DNA from: JBFXAN01 sp050184225
Lineage (GTDB): Bacteria; Chloroflexota; Dehalococcoidia; CAUJGQ01
Direction: 5' to 3'
DNA length: 64,000 nucleotides
Assembly: GCA_050184225.1 (NCBI GenBank)
Contig: JBFXAN010000004.1
Coordinates: 1 to 64,000 of the forward strand
Of the stretch, positions 26,445 to 35,156 are shown one piece after another; the first letter of the stretch is position 1; each line of letters starts with the position of its first letter. Made by a program: the position numbers and the translations under genes. Below the pieces are notes generated by a model. It saw nothing but the letters and a program-made list of their open reading frames with translations, was not told the origin of the DNA and searched no databases.

Positions 26445-26672
26445 ATGTTCGACGCACTGAGCGACCTTTTCGACCGCGACGGCAAGAAACGTCATGGTCG
26501 GTCAACCGGGCTGCGGGGGATGCTGCAGCGCCTCATGGGCGGTGGCCACGACGACGACCGTCGGTCGTATCGCGGCCGGTACCGCGACGACGATTATTAC
26601 GAGCGAGATGACGACCGTCGGTACGCGTCACGCCGCCAGCGATATCGCGACGACGATGACGACGACGATTAG
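26445..26672 (+). CDS. Asp/Arg-rich small protein under Mn2+ riboswitch control
   Basis: The 75-residue product has a short amphipathic N-terminus (MFDALSDLFDRDGKKR), a basic middle and a C-terminal half of alternating Asp clusters, Arg and Tyr, ending in seven consecutive Asp. About 20 of 75 residues are Asp. GGAGG lies eight bases before the ATG. No family is known to me. Its position directly downstream of a manganese riboswitch suggests a role under high Mn2+, such as metal binding or buffering; that is inference. Low-complexity DNA makes it easy to mistake for noise, but start site and context support a real gene. Confidence 0.6.
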   Translation: MFDALSDLFDRDGKKRHGRSTGLRGMLQRLMGGGHDDDRRSYRGRYRDDDYYERDDDRRYASRRQRYRDDDDDDD

Positions 26673-26770
26673 TGCACCGTGCCGAGCACAGCCACGCCCT
26701 TCTCGCACGTCGATCAGTATGATGTCACGTGGTGACACATCCTGAAGCGGCGCGTGCGGGAGGGGCAATA

Positions 26771-27229
26771 GTGCAGTCTGAGGAGGAACAGCTCGATCAG
26801 GAGTGGGGGGAGTTGTTGGAGGAGGTGCGGGTGGTGCTGCCGGGAACGGAAGTGCTGTTCGCCTTCCTGCTCGGTCTTCCCTTTACCTCCCTCTTCGGCG
26901 AGTTGCGCGACCTTGATAAGCGCATCTACACCGTCGCCTTCCTCACCGCGGGGATCGCCACGGTGCTCTTAATTGCCCCCAGCGCTCAGCACCGATTGCT
27001 CTGGCGCCAGCAGCGCAAGGAACAGCAGCTCGAGATCGCCACCCGTTTCACGATCGCGGGGACGGCGTGTCTGGCCGTGACGATTGCCAGCGTCATCTTT
27101 CTCGTGATGGATATGCTCTATACGAATGCATTCTCCGCGCTGGCAGCGGCGGGGGCGGTGGGCATCATTCTCGTCGGTTGGTACGTGCTGCCGCTCGCGA
27201 TCCGCCTCCGCCGCCGGGTATCGCGGTAA
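26771..27229 (+). CDS. DUF6328-like membrane protein
   Basis: The 152-residue product has an acidic N-terminal helix (EEEQLDQEWGELLEEVRVVL) and four hydrophobic helices, like the DUF6328 family of Actinobacteria and Chloroflexota. The GTG at 26771 is preferred because GGAGGGG lies six bases upstream; the frame opens earlier at GTG 26729. It is 98 bases downstream of the Asp-rich gene and might share its riboswitch-controlled transcript. Confidence 0.65.
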   Translation: MQSEEEQLDQEWGELLEEVRVVLPGTEVLFAFLLGLPFTSLFGELRDLDKRIYTVAFLTAGIATVLLIAPSAQHRLLWRQQRKEQQLEIATRFTIAGTACLAVTIASVIFLVMDMLYTNAFSALAAAGAVGIILVGWYVLPLAIRLRRRVSR

Positions 27230-27266
27230 GGGGGCACCCCTCCTCAGAGGCGCCTCGGAATTGGGA

Positions 27267-27779
27267 TTACGTCGAGCTTAGTTCCTTCACGGCGGCGTCG
27301 AGATCCTTGTTGAACTCCTTCGTGTCGACGGTGAGCTCCTTCTCGACCTGCTTGACCGCCTTCTTCAGTTCCTTGTTGAGCGCCTCTTCCAGCCGGGATT
27401 CGCCGACGACGATCAGGGCGGCGTCGCTGTTGTTCAGTAGCTCGCCGACCTCTTCGAGGTCCTTGTGCGACATGCCCTTGCGGAAGTGGCCGATCAATCC
27501 GCCGGCGACGGCGCCGATCGCCGCATCGACGAGCAGGAATGGCGGAAAGACGATGCCGGCGACGACGCCGGCCGCCGCGCCGATCTCGGCGCCGTGCTCG
27601 GTCGGTTTCTCCGTCCGCTTGACATGGACCTTGCCCTCGGCATCCTTGTTGACCAGGGCAGCGTCGTAGGTGCCGATCACCTTGTCACGATACAACTGCT
27701 TGACAACTTCCTCATCGGACTTGGCGTCATCGACGCTGCTATAGGTAGCCACGTAAAGAAACATCGGTTTGTCCGCCAC
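27267..27779 (-). CDS. DUF1269 family protein
   Basis: The 170-residue product matches DUF1269: an N-terminal alpha/beta part (MFLYVATYSSVDDAKSDEEV ... GTYDAALVNKD), a central glycine-rich hydrophobic hairpin (EIGAAAGVVAGIVFPPFLLV, AAIGAVAGGLIGHF) and a C-terminal part with DLEEVGELLNNSDAALIVVG. The family is linked to general stress and may associate with the membrane. The GTG start has AAGGAGC upstream. Confidence 0.8.
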   Translation of the reverse strand: MADKPMFLYVATYSSVDDAKSDEEVVKQLYRDKVIGTYDAALVNKDAEGKVHVKRTEKPTEHGAEIGAAAGVVAGIVFPPFLLVDAAIGAVAGGLIGHFRKGMSHKDLEEVGELLNNSDAALIVVGESRLEEALNKELKKAVKQVEKELTVDTKEFNKDLDAAVKELSST

Positions 27780-27911
27780 TTGACCGGCTCCTTTTCAGTC
27801 TTCGTCGTTGTCGTACGTGCGGGCGCACGCTCCGCACTGCCAACAGTAGCAGTAGTCACGGTACGTCGAAAGTCCGAGATGCGCACACGATCGGATGAGG
27901 TTGAGCTCCTG

Positions 27912-28340
27912 TCAGCGGGCGGGCAAAGCTCCCAGGGTGGCGTGCCGCTCGTCATAGATGCTGCGGGCCGCCTGAATATCGGCGCGATGCTCGATCGCCC
28001 AGGCCGATAAGGCCAGCACTGTTTCGAGCAGCGTCACGCCCAGCGGCGTCAGCGCGTAGTCAACCCGTGCCGGGATCGTCGGATAGACGGTCCGTTCCAC
28101 GAGGCCGTCCCGCTCAAGCTGGCGCAGCGTCAGCGTCAGCATGCGTTGGGAGATGCCCTCGATCCGGCGCTTCAATTCGCTGAACCGGAGCGTTTGATGG
28201 CCGAGGAGGGCGATGACGAGCACGCTCCACTTGTCGCCCACGCGCGTGAGCACCTCCCGCGCCGTGCAACAGGTCGCGGCATCCTCTGAGGACGGAACGA
28301 TAGATCGAGTCTCGGTTCCTTCCATGTGACCAGGGCACAT
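27912..28340 (-). CDS. HxlR-family transcriptional regulator
   Basis: The 142-residue winged-helix protein carries the HxlR core: a CCTAREVLTRVGDKWSVLVI segment, SELKRRIEGISQRMLTLTLR recognition helix and the YALTPLG wing. The adjacent cysteines before the first helix occupy the place of the redox-active Cys in HypR-like members. The ATG at 28340 follows GGAGGC. It diverges from a PPOX flavoprotein gene over 89 bases, so it probably controls that gene and itself. Confidence 0.88.
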   Translation of the reverse strand: MCPGHMEGTETRSIVPSSEDAATCCTAREVLTRVGDKWSVLVIALLGHQTLRFSELKRRIEGISQRMLTLTLRQLERDGLVERTVYPTIPARVDYALTPLGVTLLETVLALSAWAIEHRADIQAARSIYDERHATLGALPAR

Positions 28341-28429
28341 CAAGCTGCCTCCTTCCCGACACAACGATGGTCACAGAGAATGAATCTGGGCACAAGTCGT
28401 AACCAGCAGACGAATAGTAAGGAATTGTG

Positions 28430-28867
28430 ATGCCGATCGATATCACCGAGTACGCGGATGCGATCAACAACGCCCTGGCCGATGGCACCTTCTGTGTTGT
28501 CGCCACTCATGGCAGTGATGGCATCCCCGACGTGGGGTTCAAGGGAAGCATGATGGTCTTCGACACGGATCATCTCGCCTATTGGGAGCGGACACGCGGC
28601 GGCCATCTTGCCAATCTCCGCCGGGAACCGGGCGTCGCCGTGCTGTACTTCAACCGCGGGCGGGGCAAGCACCTCCGGTTCTTCGGCCGGGCCGAACTGT
28701 ACGAGGACGGACCGATCCGCGAGCAGATCATGGCGCGAACCGTGCCGGCGGAACTGGACCGCGACCCGGAGCGCGCCGGCATCGGCGTGCTCATCCGCGT
28801 CGATACCGTGGAGGACGCCTACGCCCGCAGCACGCAGCGCCGCGAGCAGGAGGCTAACCCTCGTTAG
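28430..28867 (+). CDS. Pyridoxamine 5'-phosphate oxidase-like flavoprotein
   Basis: The 145-residue split-barrel protein has GTFCVVATHGSDGIPDVGFK followed by AYWERTRGGHLANLRREP, the usual FMN-binding half of PPOX-like proteins. ATG 28430 is used; the GTG immediately before it (28427) is in frame. The gene faces an HxlR regulator, a common pairing of a redox-responsive repressor with a flavin reductase. Confidence 0.8.
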   Translation: MPIDITEYADAINNALADGTFCVVATHGSDGIPDVGFKGSMMVFDTDHLAYWERTRGGHLANLRREPGVAVLYFNRGRGKHLRFFGRAELYEDGPIREQIMARTVPAELDRDPERAGIGVLIRVDTVEDAYARSTQRREQEANPR

Positions 28868-29037
28868 TGTGGTGTTCCTGACTTCGGTTGGCCTGCGCCA
28901 GAGTCGATTGTCCCCGTGACGCGCGGCCTGGGGGTCACTGCGGACAACGGCTCGATGCGGCACGCTGAGGATGCACCAAGGGCCGGCCGACGAGGCCGGA
29001 TCGCTCCACCTTCGGCGACGCCGCTCAGGAGCACATC

Positions 29038-29841
29038 ATGACGGCCGCGACCCTCGCGCCAGATCCACCGCAATCGGTCCATGCCACATTGCCCAGCCCA
29101 CCGTCGGTCTTCCACGACCCGGCCCGCGCCGCCTTGATTGCCACTGTATCCCACGAACTCCGCTCGCCGCTGGCGGTGATCATGGGATATGTGCACACGT
29201 TACTCGACAGCGTGAACCGGGACGCCGAACAGAACCGTGAGTTCCTGCAGATCATCGCCGCCTCCGCCGAAAAGCTCTCCGTGCTCGTCTCCGACCTGAC
29301 TGACGCCGCCCGGATGGATGCCGGCGCCTTCCAGCTTCAGCGCGAACCGGTTCGGATCGAACGGATCGCCATGCGTGTTGTCGCCAACCATCGCGTGCTC
29401 GCGCCCTGCCACCGCCTGACGCTCGAAGCCGCGCCGGATCTGCCGCTGGCGGACGCGGACCCAACCCGGATCGAGCAGGTGATCACGAACCTCATCGAGA
29501 ACGCGATCAAGTACTCGCCGTCAGGCGGCAGGGTGGTCGTGCGGATCACGGCCGGCGACGGGTTGACCGTCAGCGTGATCGACGAAGGGGCGGGCATCGA
29601 TCCGGCGGTGATTGGCCGCCTGTTTGAGCCGTTCTATCGGGCCGACGGCAGACTCGAACGGCGCACGCACGGCGCCGGCTTGGGACTCTACATCTGCCGG
29701 CGCCTGATCGAGGCGCATGGTGGCCGGATCGGGGCGGAGAGCGCCGCCGGCGCCGGCAGCGTTTTCTCCTTCACGATTCCCATCACATTGAACGATTGGG
29801 AGGACGGTTCGCATCCGGCGGGTGAGTGTGCACCGGCATGA
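29038..29841 (+). CDS. Soluble sensor histidine kinase
   Basis: The 267-residue product has a HisKA domain with His39 in TVSHELRSPL and a HATPase domain with N box NLIENAIKYS, G1 DEGAGIDP and G2 GAGLGLYICR. There is no membrane helix and no sensory domain beyond a 28-residue N-terminal tail, so input must come from a partner protein or a cytosolic ligand. Its last codons overlap the start of the receiver protein gene by four bases. Confidence 0.88.
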   Translation: MTAATLAPDPPQSVHATLPSPPSVFHDPARAALIATVSHELRSPLAVIMGYVHTLLDSVNRDAEQNREFLQIIAASAEKLSVLVSDLTDAARMDAGAFQLQREPVRIERIAMRVVANHRVLAPCHRLTLEAAPDLPLADADPTRIEQVITNLIENAIKYSPSGGRVVVRITAGDGLTVSVIDEGAGIDPAVIGRLFEPFYRADGRLERRTHGAGLGLYICRRLIEAHGGRIGAESAAGAGSVFSFTIPITLNDWEDGSHPAGECAPA

Positions 29842-30248
29842 CAAAAGCACCAGAGCGCCATCGCGTCATCATCGTCGAAGGCGTGCCGGCCTTGCGCGAC
29901 GCTCTCCGCTGGGCGCTGGAGGAGACGCCCGACCTCGCCGTTGCCGGCGAAACCGGCAGCGGCGTTGAGGCCGTCGCCCTGGCCGAGCGCCTGCAGCCGG
30001 ACCTGGTAATCGTGGACGCGGGGCTGCACCCGATGGACGGCTTTACCGTGACACACATCCTCAAGGAATTGCCGAGGCCGCCCGCCGTCCTCCTCCTGGC
30101 GGCGCATTGCGATCCCCCGACCATTCAGCGCGCGGACGAGGCCGGCAGTGATGGGATCGCCGGCAAAGATACCGACTGGGATTCCTTGCTCTTCGCGATC
30201 CGGCATGTGCTCGGACACCCGACCCCACGCGCCGGCCGGCCGGCCTAA
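29838..30248 (+). CDS. Stand-alone receiver-domain response regulator
   Basis: The 136-residue product is one receiver domain with no output domain. The phosphoacceptor is Asp60 (LVIVDAGLHPMDG) and the conserved Lys is Lys110 (AGKDTD). The usual DD acidic pair after the first strand is replaced by Glu-Gly (IIVEGVPALRDAL), and the switch Thr/Ser is replaced by Ala (LLLAAHCD), so Mg2+ binding and phosphorylation may be altered. The ATG overlaps the kinase stop (ATGA). It may act by protein contact or as a phosphate sink. Confidence 0.82.
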   Translation: MTKAPERHRVIIVEGVPALRDALRWALEETPDLAVAGETGSGVEAVALAERLQPDLVIVDAGLHPMDGFTVTHILKELPRPPAVLLLAAHCDPPTIQRADEAGSDGIAGKDTDWDSLLFAIRHVLGHPTPRAGRPA

Positions 30249-30300
30249 GTTGTGCGGCCACGCGCTCGCGCTCCTTACTATGGGCGAGTACGGTGAGACC

Positions 30301-30333
30301 AGCGGCCGCGGCGCCGGTTTGCGGGCGGCCGCT
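30301..30333. other. GC-rich hairpin upstream of tenA
   Basis: AGCGGCCGC (30301-30309) pairs with GCGGCCGCT (30325-30333) over a 15-base loop. It lies between the receiver gene and tenA. It does not show TPP riboswitch motifs. Confidence 0.4.
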
Positions 30334-30359
30334 GCGAGATCCGGCTGGAGGAGACACCG

Positions 30360-31028
30360 ATGGGACTCGTGGCTGAGATGCGGAGGCAAGCGGCGTCGAT
30401 CTGGGCGGCGGAGCAGTCGCACCCATTTGTCTGCGGCATTGGCGACGGCACGCTCGACATGGAGCGCTTCAAGTACTACGTCGCGCAGGATTACGTCTAT
30501 CTGGTCGAGTTCGTCCGCGTGCTGGCACTGGCGGCGGCCAAGTCGAACGACCTGGCGGCGATGGAGCAGTTCACCGAGCTTCAGCACATGATCCTCACCA
30601 CCGAGATGGCGTTGCATCGCGGCTATTGCGAACGCTTTGGCATCACCGCCGCACAGCTCGAGGCGACGGTCCCCTCACCCACGACGCATGCGTACACGCG
30701 GCACCTGCTCGCGGTCGCCTACAGCGGCACCGTGGCGGAGATCGAGGCGGCGCTGCTGCCCTGCCAGTGGGGGTACGCCGAGATCGGCGCGGCGCTGGCC
30801 TCGGCCGGCGAGCCGGTAGACGCGCCGCACTACGGGGAATGGATCGGGATGTACGCCTCGCCGGAGTATCAATCACTCGCCGGCGGCATGTGCGACCTGA
30901 CCGACCGCCTGGCCGAGCGGGCAGGTGCGGACGAGCGGGCGCGGATGCGGGAGCATTTCATCACCAGCAGCCGCTACGAGTGGATGTTCTGGGACGCCGC
31001 GCTGAAGATGGAGCAGTGGCCGGTGTAA
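30360..31028 (+). CDS. tenA: TenA/thiaminase II-family protein
   Basis: The 222-residue helical protein shows the catalytic residues of TenA, which hydrolyses aminopyrimidine products in thiamine salvage: Asp44 (AQDYVYL), Cys135 (LLPCQWGYAEIG) and Glu207 (RYEWMFWDA). Length and numbering match Bacillus TenA closely. GGAGGAG stands before the ATG. No other thiamine gene is adjacent, so the role in salvage is taken from the family. Confidence 0.88.
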   Translation: MGLVAEMRRQAASIWAAEQSHPFVCGIGDGTLDMERFKYYVAQDYVYLVEFVRVLALAAAKSNDLAAMEQFTELQHMILTTEMALHRGYCERFGITAAQLEATVPSPTTHAYTRHLLAVAYSGTVAEIEAALLPCQWGYAEIGAALASAGEPVDAPHYGEWIGMYASPEYQSLAGGMCDLTDRLAERAGADERARMREHFITSSRYEWMFWDAALKMEQWPV

Positions 31029-31145
31029 CATCACCGCCGAGCTCGACCGGGAGTGGCTCTCTCAATCCGCACCGCTGGACCGCCCATCTGGCGAGACTAC
31101 CACCTGTAGTCATCATATCCCCGGCTCAGAATCGCTCGACGGCGC

Positions 31146-32564
31146 TTACATGCCCGGCCAGCGGTCGTTCCAAGGGCGGGCCTGTTCAAAGGCACGGGAT
31201 GCCTGGAGGACGCGCAGATCGCCATGACGCGGGCCGACGATCTGGAGGCCGGCGGGCAGTCCGCTGTCGGTGAAGCCGGCCCGCACCGTCGCCGCCGGAT
31301 GGCCGGAGAAGTTGAACAGGGGAGTGAAGGGCACGACCTCCGGGCGGATATCGATCCCCTCTATCTCGGTGGGGATCGGCCCGTCGGCATCGAAGGCTTC
31401 GTAGGGCATCGTCGGCAGAAGGAGCAGATCGTAGCGATCGAAGAGATTCCAGAGCCAACGATTCAGCGCTCCGCGCAGGCGGTACGCCTCGCCGAAGTCA
31501 TGGGCGCCGATGCTCTCGACGCCGTTGAAGCCGCGGGCGTACGGCGCGCTGAAGAGATCGCGGTGATTCGTCACCAGATCCTCCATCCCGGCGAGCGCCT
31601 GGAACCGGCCCATCCGCAGCCACCAGCTGCCCATCCCCGGCATGCCGTCCTCATTCTCTTCAACCTCGTGGCCGAGTTCCTGGAAGGCGCGGGCCGCGGC
31701 CTCCACTTCCCGCGCCACGTCGCTCTGCACCTTCGGACAGGCAAGCTGACGGTTGAAGGCGATGCGCAGCTTCGGCAGCGGTTCCTCGAGCCGGTCGAGG
31801 TAGGAATAGGGCGCGCGCGGCAGCGAGGTCGGATCGGCCGGGTGGTAGCCGGCGACGGCGTCCAGGTAGAGGGCGGCATCACGCACGGTGCGGGTGAGCG
31901 GACCGAAGCAGCTGGTATCGGTCCAGGGCAACATCTCGCTCGGGGTGATCGGCACCGTGCCGAAGGTGGGCTTGAGGCCGTAGGCGCCGACGAAGCAGGC
32001 GGGAATGCGGATCGAGCCGCCGCCGTCGGACGCCGTCGCGATCGAGACCATGCCGGAGGCGATCGCCGCCGCCGCACCGCCGCTGGAGCCGCCGGGCGTT
32101 CGCTCCGGATTCCAGGGGTTGCGCGTCGTGCCGAAGACCTCGTTCGTGGTGAAGCAGGTGTAGCCAAACTCCGGTGAGTTGGTCTTGCCCAAGCAGATCG
32201 CGCCCGCGGCCTTGAGCCGGGCGACGTGGACATCATCGCGCTCGGCCAAGCGGTCCTTGAAGGCGCGCGAACCGGCGGTGGAGAGGAACCCCTCGGCGCT
32301 CTCCAGCTCTTTCACACCGAACGGAAGTCCGCCGAGCGGCCCCAGGTCTTCGCCGCGGGCGATGCGGTCGGTCTGCGCGCGGGCTGCCGCCATCCCCCGT
32401 TCGGGGTCGATCTGGATGAACGCATTGAGCGTCGGATTCTCCGCATCGATCCGGGCGAGCGTCGCCTCCATCAGCTCGACCGGCGAGAGTTCCTTGCGCC
32501 GGATCATCGCCGCCAGGGTCTCCGCCGGCAGGTAGGCAAGATCGGTGGTGGATGGTGTCGCCAT
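31146..32564 (-). CDS. Amidase-signature enzyme
   Basis: The 472-residue product is a full-length amidase-signature hydrolase with the Ser-cis-Ser-Lys triad: Lys85 (PFGVKE), Ser160 (PGGSSGG) and Ser184 (GGGSIRIPA). C-terminal G-PAATV-AGF-SGLPAGLQIVG is typical. There is no signal peptide. It lacks GatB/GatC neighbours and is not obviously GatA, so it likely acts on a small amide; the substrate is unknown. Confidence 0.9.
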   Translation of the reverse strand: MATPSTTDLAYLPAETLAAMIRRKELSPVELMEATLARIDAENPTLNAFIQIDPERGMAAARAQTDRIARGEDLGPLGGLPFGVKELESAEGFLSTAGSRAFKDRLAERDDVHVARLKAAGAICLGKTNSPEFGYTCFTTNEVFGTTRNPWNPERTPGGSSGGAAAAIASGMVSIATASDGGGSIRIPACFVGAYGLKPTFGTVPITPSEMLPWTDTSCFGPLTRTVRDAALYLDAVAGYHPADPTSLPRAPYSYLDRLEEPLPKLRIAFNRQLACPKVQSDVAREVEAAARAFQELGHEVEENEDGMPGMGSWWLRMGRFQALAGMEDLVTNHRDLFSAPYARGFNGVESIGAHDFGEAYRLRGALNRWLWNLFDRYDLLLLPTMPYEAFDADGPIPTEIEGIDIRPEVVPFTPLFNFSGHPAATVRAGFTDSGLPAGLQIVGPRHGDLRVLQASRAFEQARPWNDRWPGM

Positions 32565-32650
32565 GGTGTCCTCCGCAGTGGCGCATTACACGGTGTCTCT
32601 GCACCGAACTGTACCAGTCGCGCCCCAGAAGCGTGCGCGCGTGCCACGGC

Positions 32651-33724
32651 TCAAGGCGCTGATGGGTTGAGCAGCACGAGGCCCTGGGGACGCATGCCCG
32701 TCGGAATGCGTCCGACGACAGCGAGTTGATCCATATCGACGACCAGCACCGAATTGTCGCTCGGGCTGGTGACAAAGGCGACCGCCCCGTCCGGTCTAAA
32801 GCAGATGTTTCCCTGCGATTCGCCCAGCTCGATGCGGGTCACTACGTCGCCCGAGGTGCGGTCGAGGACGAAAAGCGCGTCACTGGCGAGATGCGCGATC
32901 AGACCGTACGGGCCACCGGGCTGGAAGGCCGATTGCTCGGGATCCCGGCCGACGGGCGTGCTCTGCATCACCGCCATTGACTCGGCGTCGAGCACGACGT
33001 TCATCGCCGTCGCCTGCGTCTGGACCCAGACGGCGCGGCCATCGGGACGGACGCGCAGCATGAATGGCCTGCTGCCGCCGGGAAAGGCAACCCGCTGGAC
33101 GATCACGCGGCGTTCGAGGTCGACCTTCGCGACGGTGTCCTGGTCGCGTTCCGGGGTGAAACCGAACCGACCGTTCGGCGCGAAGTGGAAGTCTCAGGGG
33201 AATTCCCCCGTTTCGACGTAGTCGATCACCCGGCCCGCCGGCAGGTCGATCACGGCGAGGCGGTTGTCTCCCGCGAGATTGACCCAGGCGGTGGTGCGAT
33301 CGGGCATCAGCATCAGGCTGTGGGCCGGTCCGGTGCCGAAGGCCGGCACGCTCCGCGCCAGGTGCAGCGCTACAGGATCGATCGCAATCGCCCGCACCTC
33401 GTTGTCGGGGAAATCATAGGTCCAGATCGAGCGGCCGTCCCAGAAAGTCTGCTCGTTGGACAACCAGCGCACGGTGACGCCCAGCGGCGCCGTCAGCAGC
33501 GGTTGCCAGGTTGCGGGATCGAAGACGGTTACATCCTGGTTGGTTGTGCCGAAGGCATAGCCGAGCAGGCGACGAGCGGGCAGGGGAGGCTTGAATGGAC
33601 CTGCCGGCATCGCTTCGGCGCGATGCGACGCCGAAGCCGGTTGCCCGCGACCTGCCAACCAGATCGCGGCGGAGGCCGCCGCGATCCGTTTCAGCAGCGC
33701 GCGCCGGTTGATGTCCGCTGTCAT
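32651..33724 (-). pseudogene. Tat-exported YVTN beta-propeller protein interrupted by in-frame TGA
   Basis: Two halves lie in one frame: 33194-33724 encodes a Tat-like signal (NRRALLKRIAAASAAIWLAG) and the first propeller blades, and 32651-33193 continues them without a shift. The only break is TGA at 33194-33196, in the blade motif GEFP-stop-DFHFAPNGRF, where YVTN proteins usually have Trp (TGG). Read through, the product would be 357 residues. A single TGG to TGA change or a sequencing error are the simplest reasons; the C-terminal half could restart at GTG codons near 33106 but would lack the signal. Confidence 0.75.
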
Positions 33725-34197
33725 GCGACCGATGCGAGGCGGTGTGAGCCTCGCGATGTGGCGGTCGGATCGCGCCGAAGCGACGGCCGGCGGCGCGTCA
33801 TGGCGGCGTAGGCGTGCCGGCGCGGGCGGACCGTCCGCGCACAGATCAGGGCTTCAGCGCGAGAGATTTCCCCGTCCAAATCCCTGGACTGCGTCATTTC
33901 GATCGATCAGAGGACACCTCTTGCCTCGTCTATTGGTCGATCAACCGCGCGAGTATAGCAGTCTTCGTAACGTAATGCGGTAGACCGGGTGCAACTCGTC
34001 GTTGAGGAATGTTACATCTATGTAACAGGGTGTCTATCTGGATATGAAACCAGTCCGAGCTATGGTACCCTGTCACCAGAATGATACGTCGTAGTTGCGG
34101 CCCGGCGGATACCGTGGAGTGGTGGAGTCTGTGCGAACAGGCTCTTTTTTGCTCTCTGACGATTGTCAGCCGCGGCGGATAGGGAAGCGAGGCGACC
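33725..34197. other. Intergenic stretch with GTTACAT palindrome
   Basis: This 473-base gap holds no convincing gene. Its only clear element is the palindrome TGTTACATCTATGTAACA at 34010-34027. Some short frames exist but none has family features. Confidence 0.5.
34010..34027. promoter_or_regulatory. 18-bp palindrome, candidate operator
   Basis: TGTTACAT and ATGTAACA form a perfect 8-base inverted repeat with two bases between. It lies 171 bases upstream of the NfeD gene. GTTACA also appears as direct repeats at 10767-10788. Confidence 0.5.
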
Positions 34198-35124
34198 ATG
34201 CGGAGCGTCATCGGCGGGCGCCGGACTCGGTGGTTGCTCGGCGCCGTCCTTGTATCGGCTGGTACGTTGCTTCAGCAGAGTTCCGTCTATGCCCAAGATG
34301 CAGAGGGCACAACCCAGGTGGTCGAGGCATCGTCGGGATTCATCGAGCAGGCCGCCCCGATCATCACGAACCCAGCCGTCGCCGCTGTGCTGATCGCGGC
34401 GGGCGTCTTGTTGCTGCTGGCGGACCTGTTTACGGCGGGGTTCGGACTGGCCGGCATGCTTGGCATTGGGCTGCTCGCCGTCTTTTTCTGGGGACACTAT
34501 CACGCCGGGCTGGCCGGATGGGAGAGCATCGCACTGGTGGCGCTCGGCGTCGTGCTGCTCGCGCTCGAAGTCTTCGTCATTCCCGGCTTCGGCATCGCCG
34601 GCATCGCGGGGTTGGCCGCGTTGCTCGGTGGCCTGTTCCTTTCGATGATCGGCGACGAGAATGTCTCGCGCGAGGCGATGGTGCGCGCCGGTTCGACGGT
34701 GAGCGTGGCCGTGATCACGACCGTCGCGGGCGGGGTCGCGCTGCTCTGGTTGCTACCGCAATTGCCGTGGCTGCGCGGGTTGGTGCTGCAGACCCAGGTG
34801 CCGATTCCGGAGTCAGCCGGCGGCCGCGATTCCTTGATCCTCGGTGCAGCTCTCGATCGCGATGGTGCGGACGGTTGGAGTCGAGGCGTTGCGCCGGAGC
34901 CACGTTCGCTTCTGGGCGCGACTGGGGTGGCGCTCTCTGACCTGCGGCCGAGCGGCTTTGCCTGGATCGGTGGGACGCGGGTCGATGTGGTCAGTCGTGG
35001 CGAGTTCATCCCGGCGGGCGCACCGATCGAGATGATCGCCGACGAAGGCTACCGACGGGTGGTCCGGCGGGTGGAGGAGCATGACACGGGCACACGGGAC
35101 GCGGATGTCTCCGGTGTGCGGTAG
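34198..35124 (+). CDS. NfeD-family membrane protein
   Basis: The 308-residue product has a signal peptide (cleavage near VYA-Q), then four to five membrane helices with the NfeD pattern ALEVFVIPGFGIAGIAG and a C-terminal OB-fold (GATGVALSDLRPSGFAWIGG followed by VDVVSRGEFIPAG). It lacks the ClpP-like protease half of long NfeD proteins. NfeD proteins partner with flotillins; the flotillin-like gene follows after 32 bases. Confidence 0.88.
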   Translation: MRSVIGGRRTRWLLGAVLVSAGTLLQQSSVYAQDAEGTTQVVEASSGFIEQAAPIITNPAVAAVLIAAGVLLLLADLFTAGFGLAGMLGIGLLAVFFWGHYHAGLAGWESIALVALGVVLLALEVFVIPGFGIAGIAGLAALLGGLFLSMIGDENVSREAMVRAGSTVSVAVITTVAGGVALLWLLPQLPWLRGLVLQTQVPIPESAGGRDSLILGAALDRDGADGWSRGVAPEPRSLLGATGVALSDLRPSGFAWIGGTRVDVVSRGEFIPAGAPIEMIADEGYRRVVRRVEEHDTGTRDADVSGVR

Positions 35125-35156
35125 GCGGCCCGGGCGATGGGCCAGGAGGACGAGCC

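Noticed and set aside
30249..30359. Possible TPP riboswitch before tenA
   Set aside because: The hairpin is present but the CUGAGA and ACC-UGAU-C consensus blocks of the THI element are missing.
32651..33724. Selenocysteine reading of the TGA in the beta-propeller gene
   Set aside because: The position corresponds to Trp, not Cys, in propeller repeats and no obvious hairpin follows; a nonsense change is simpler.
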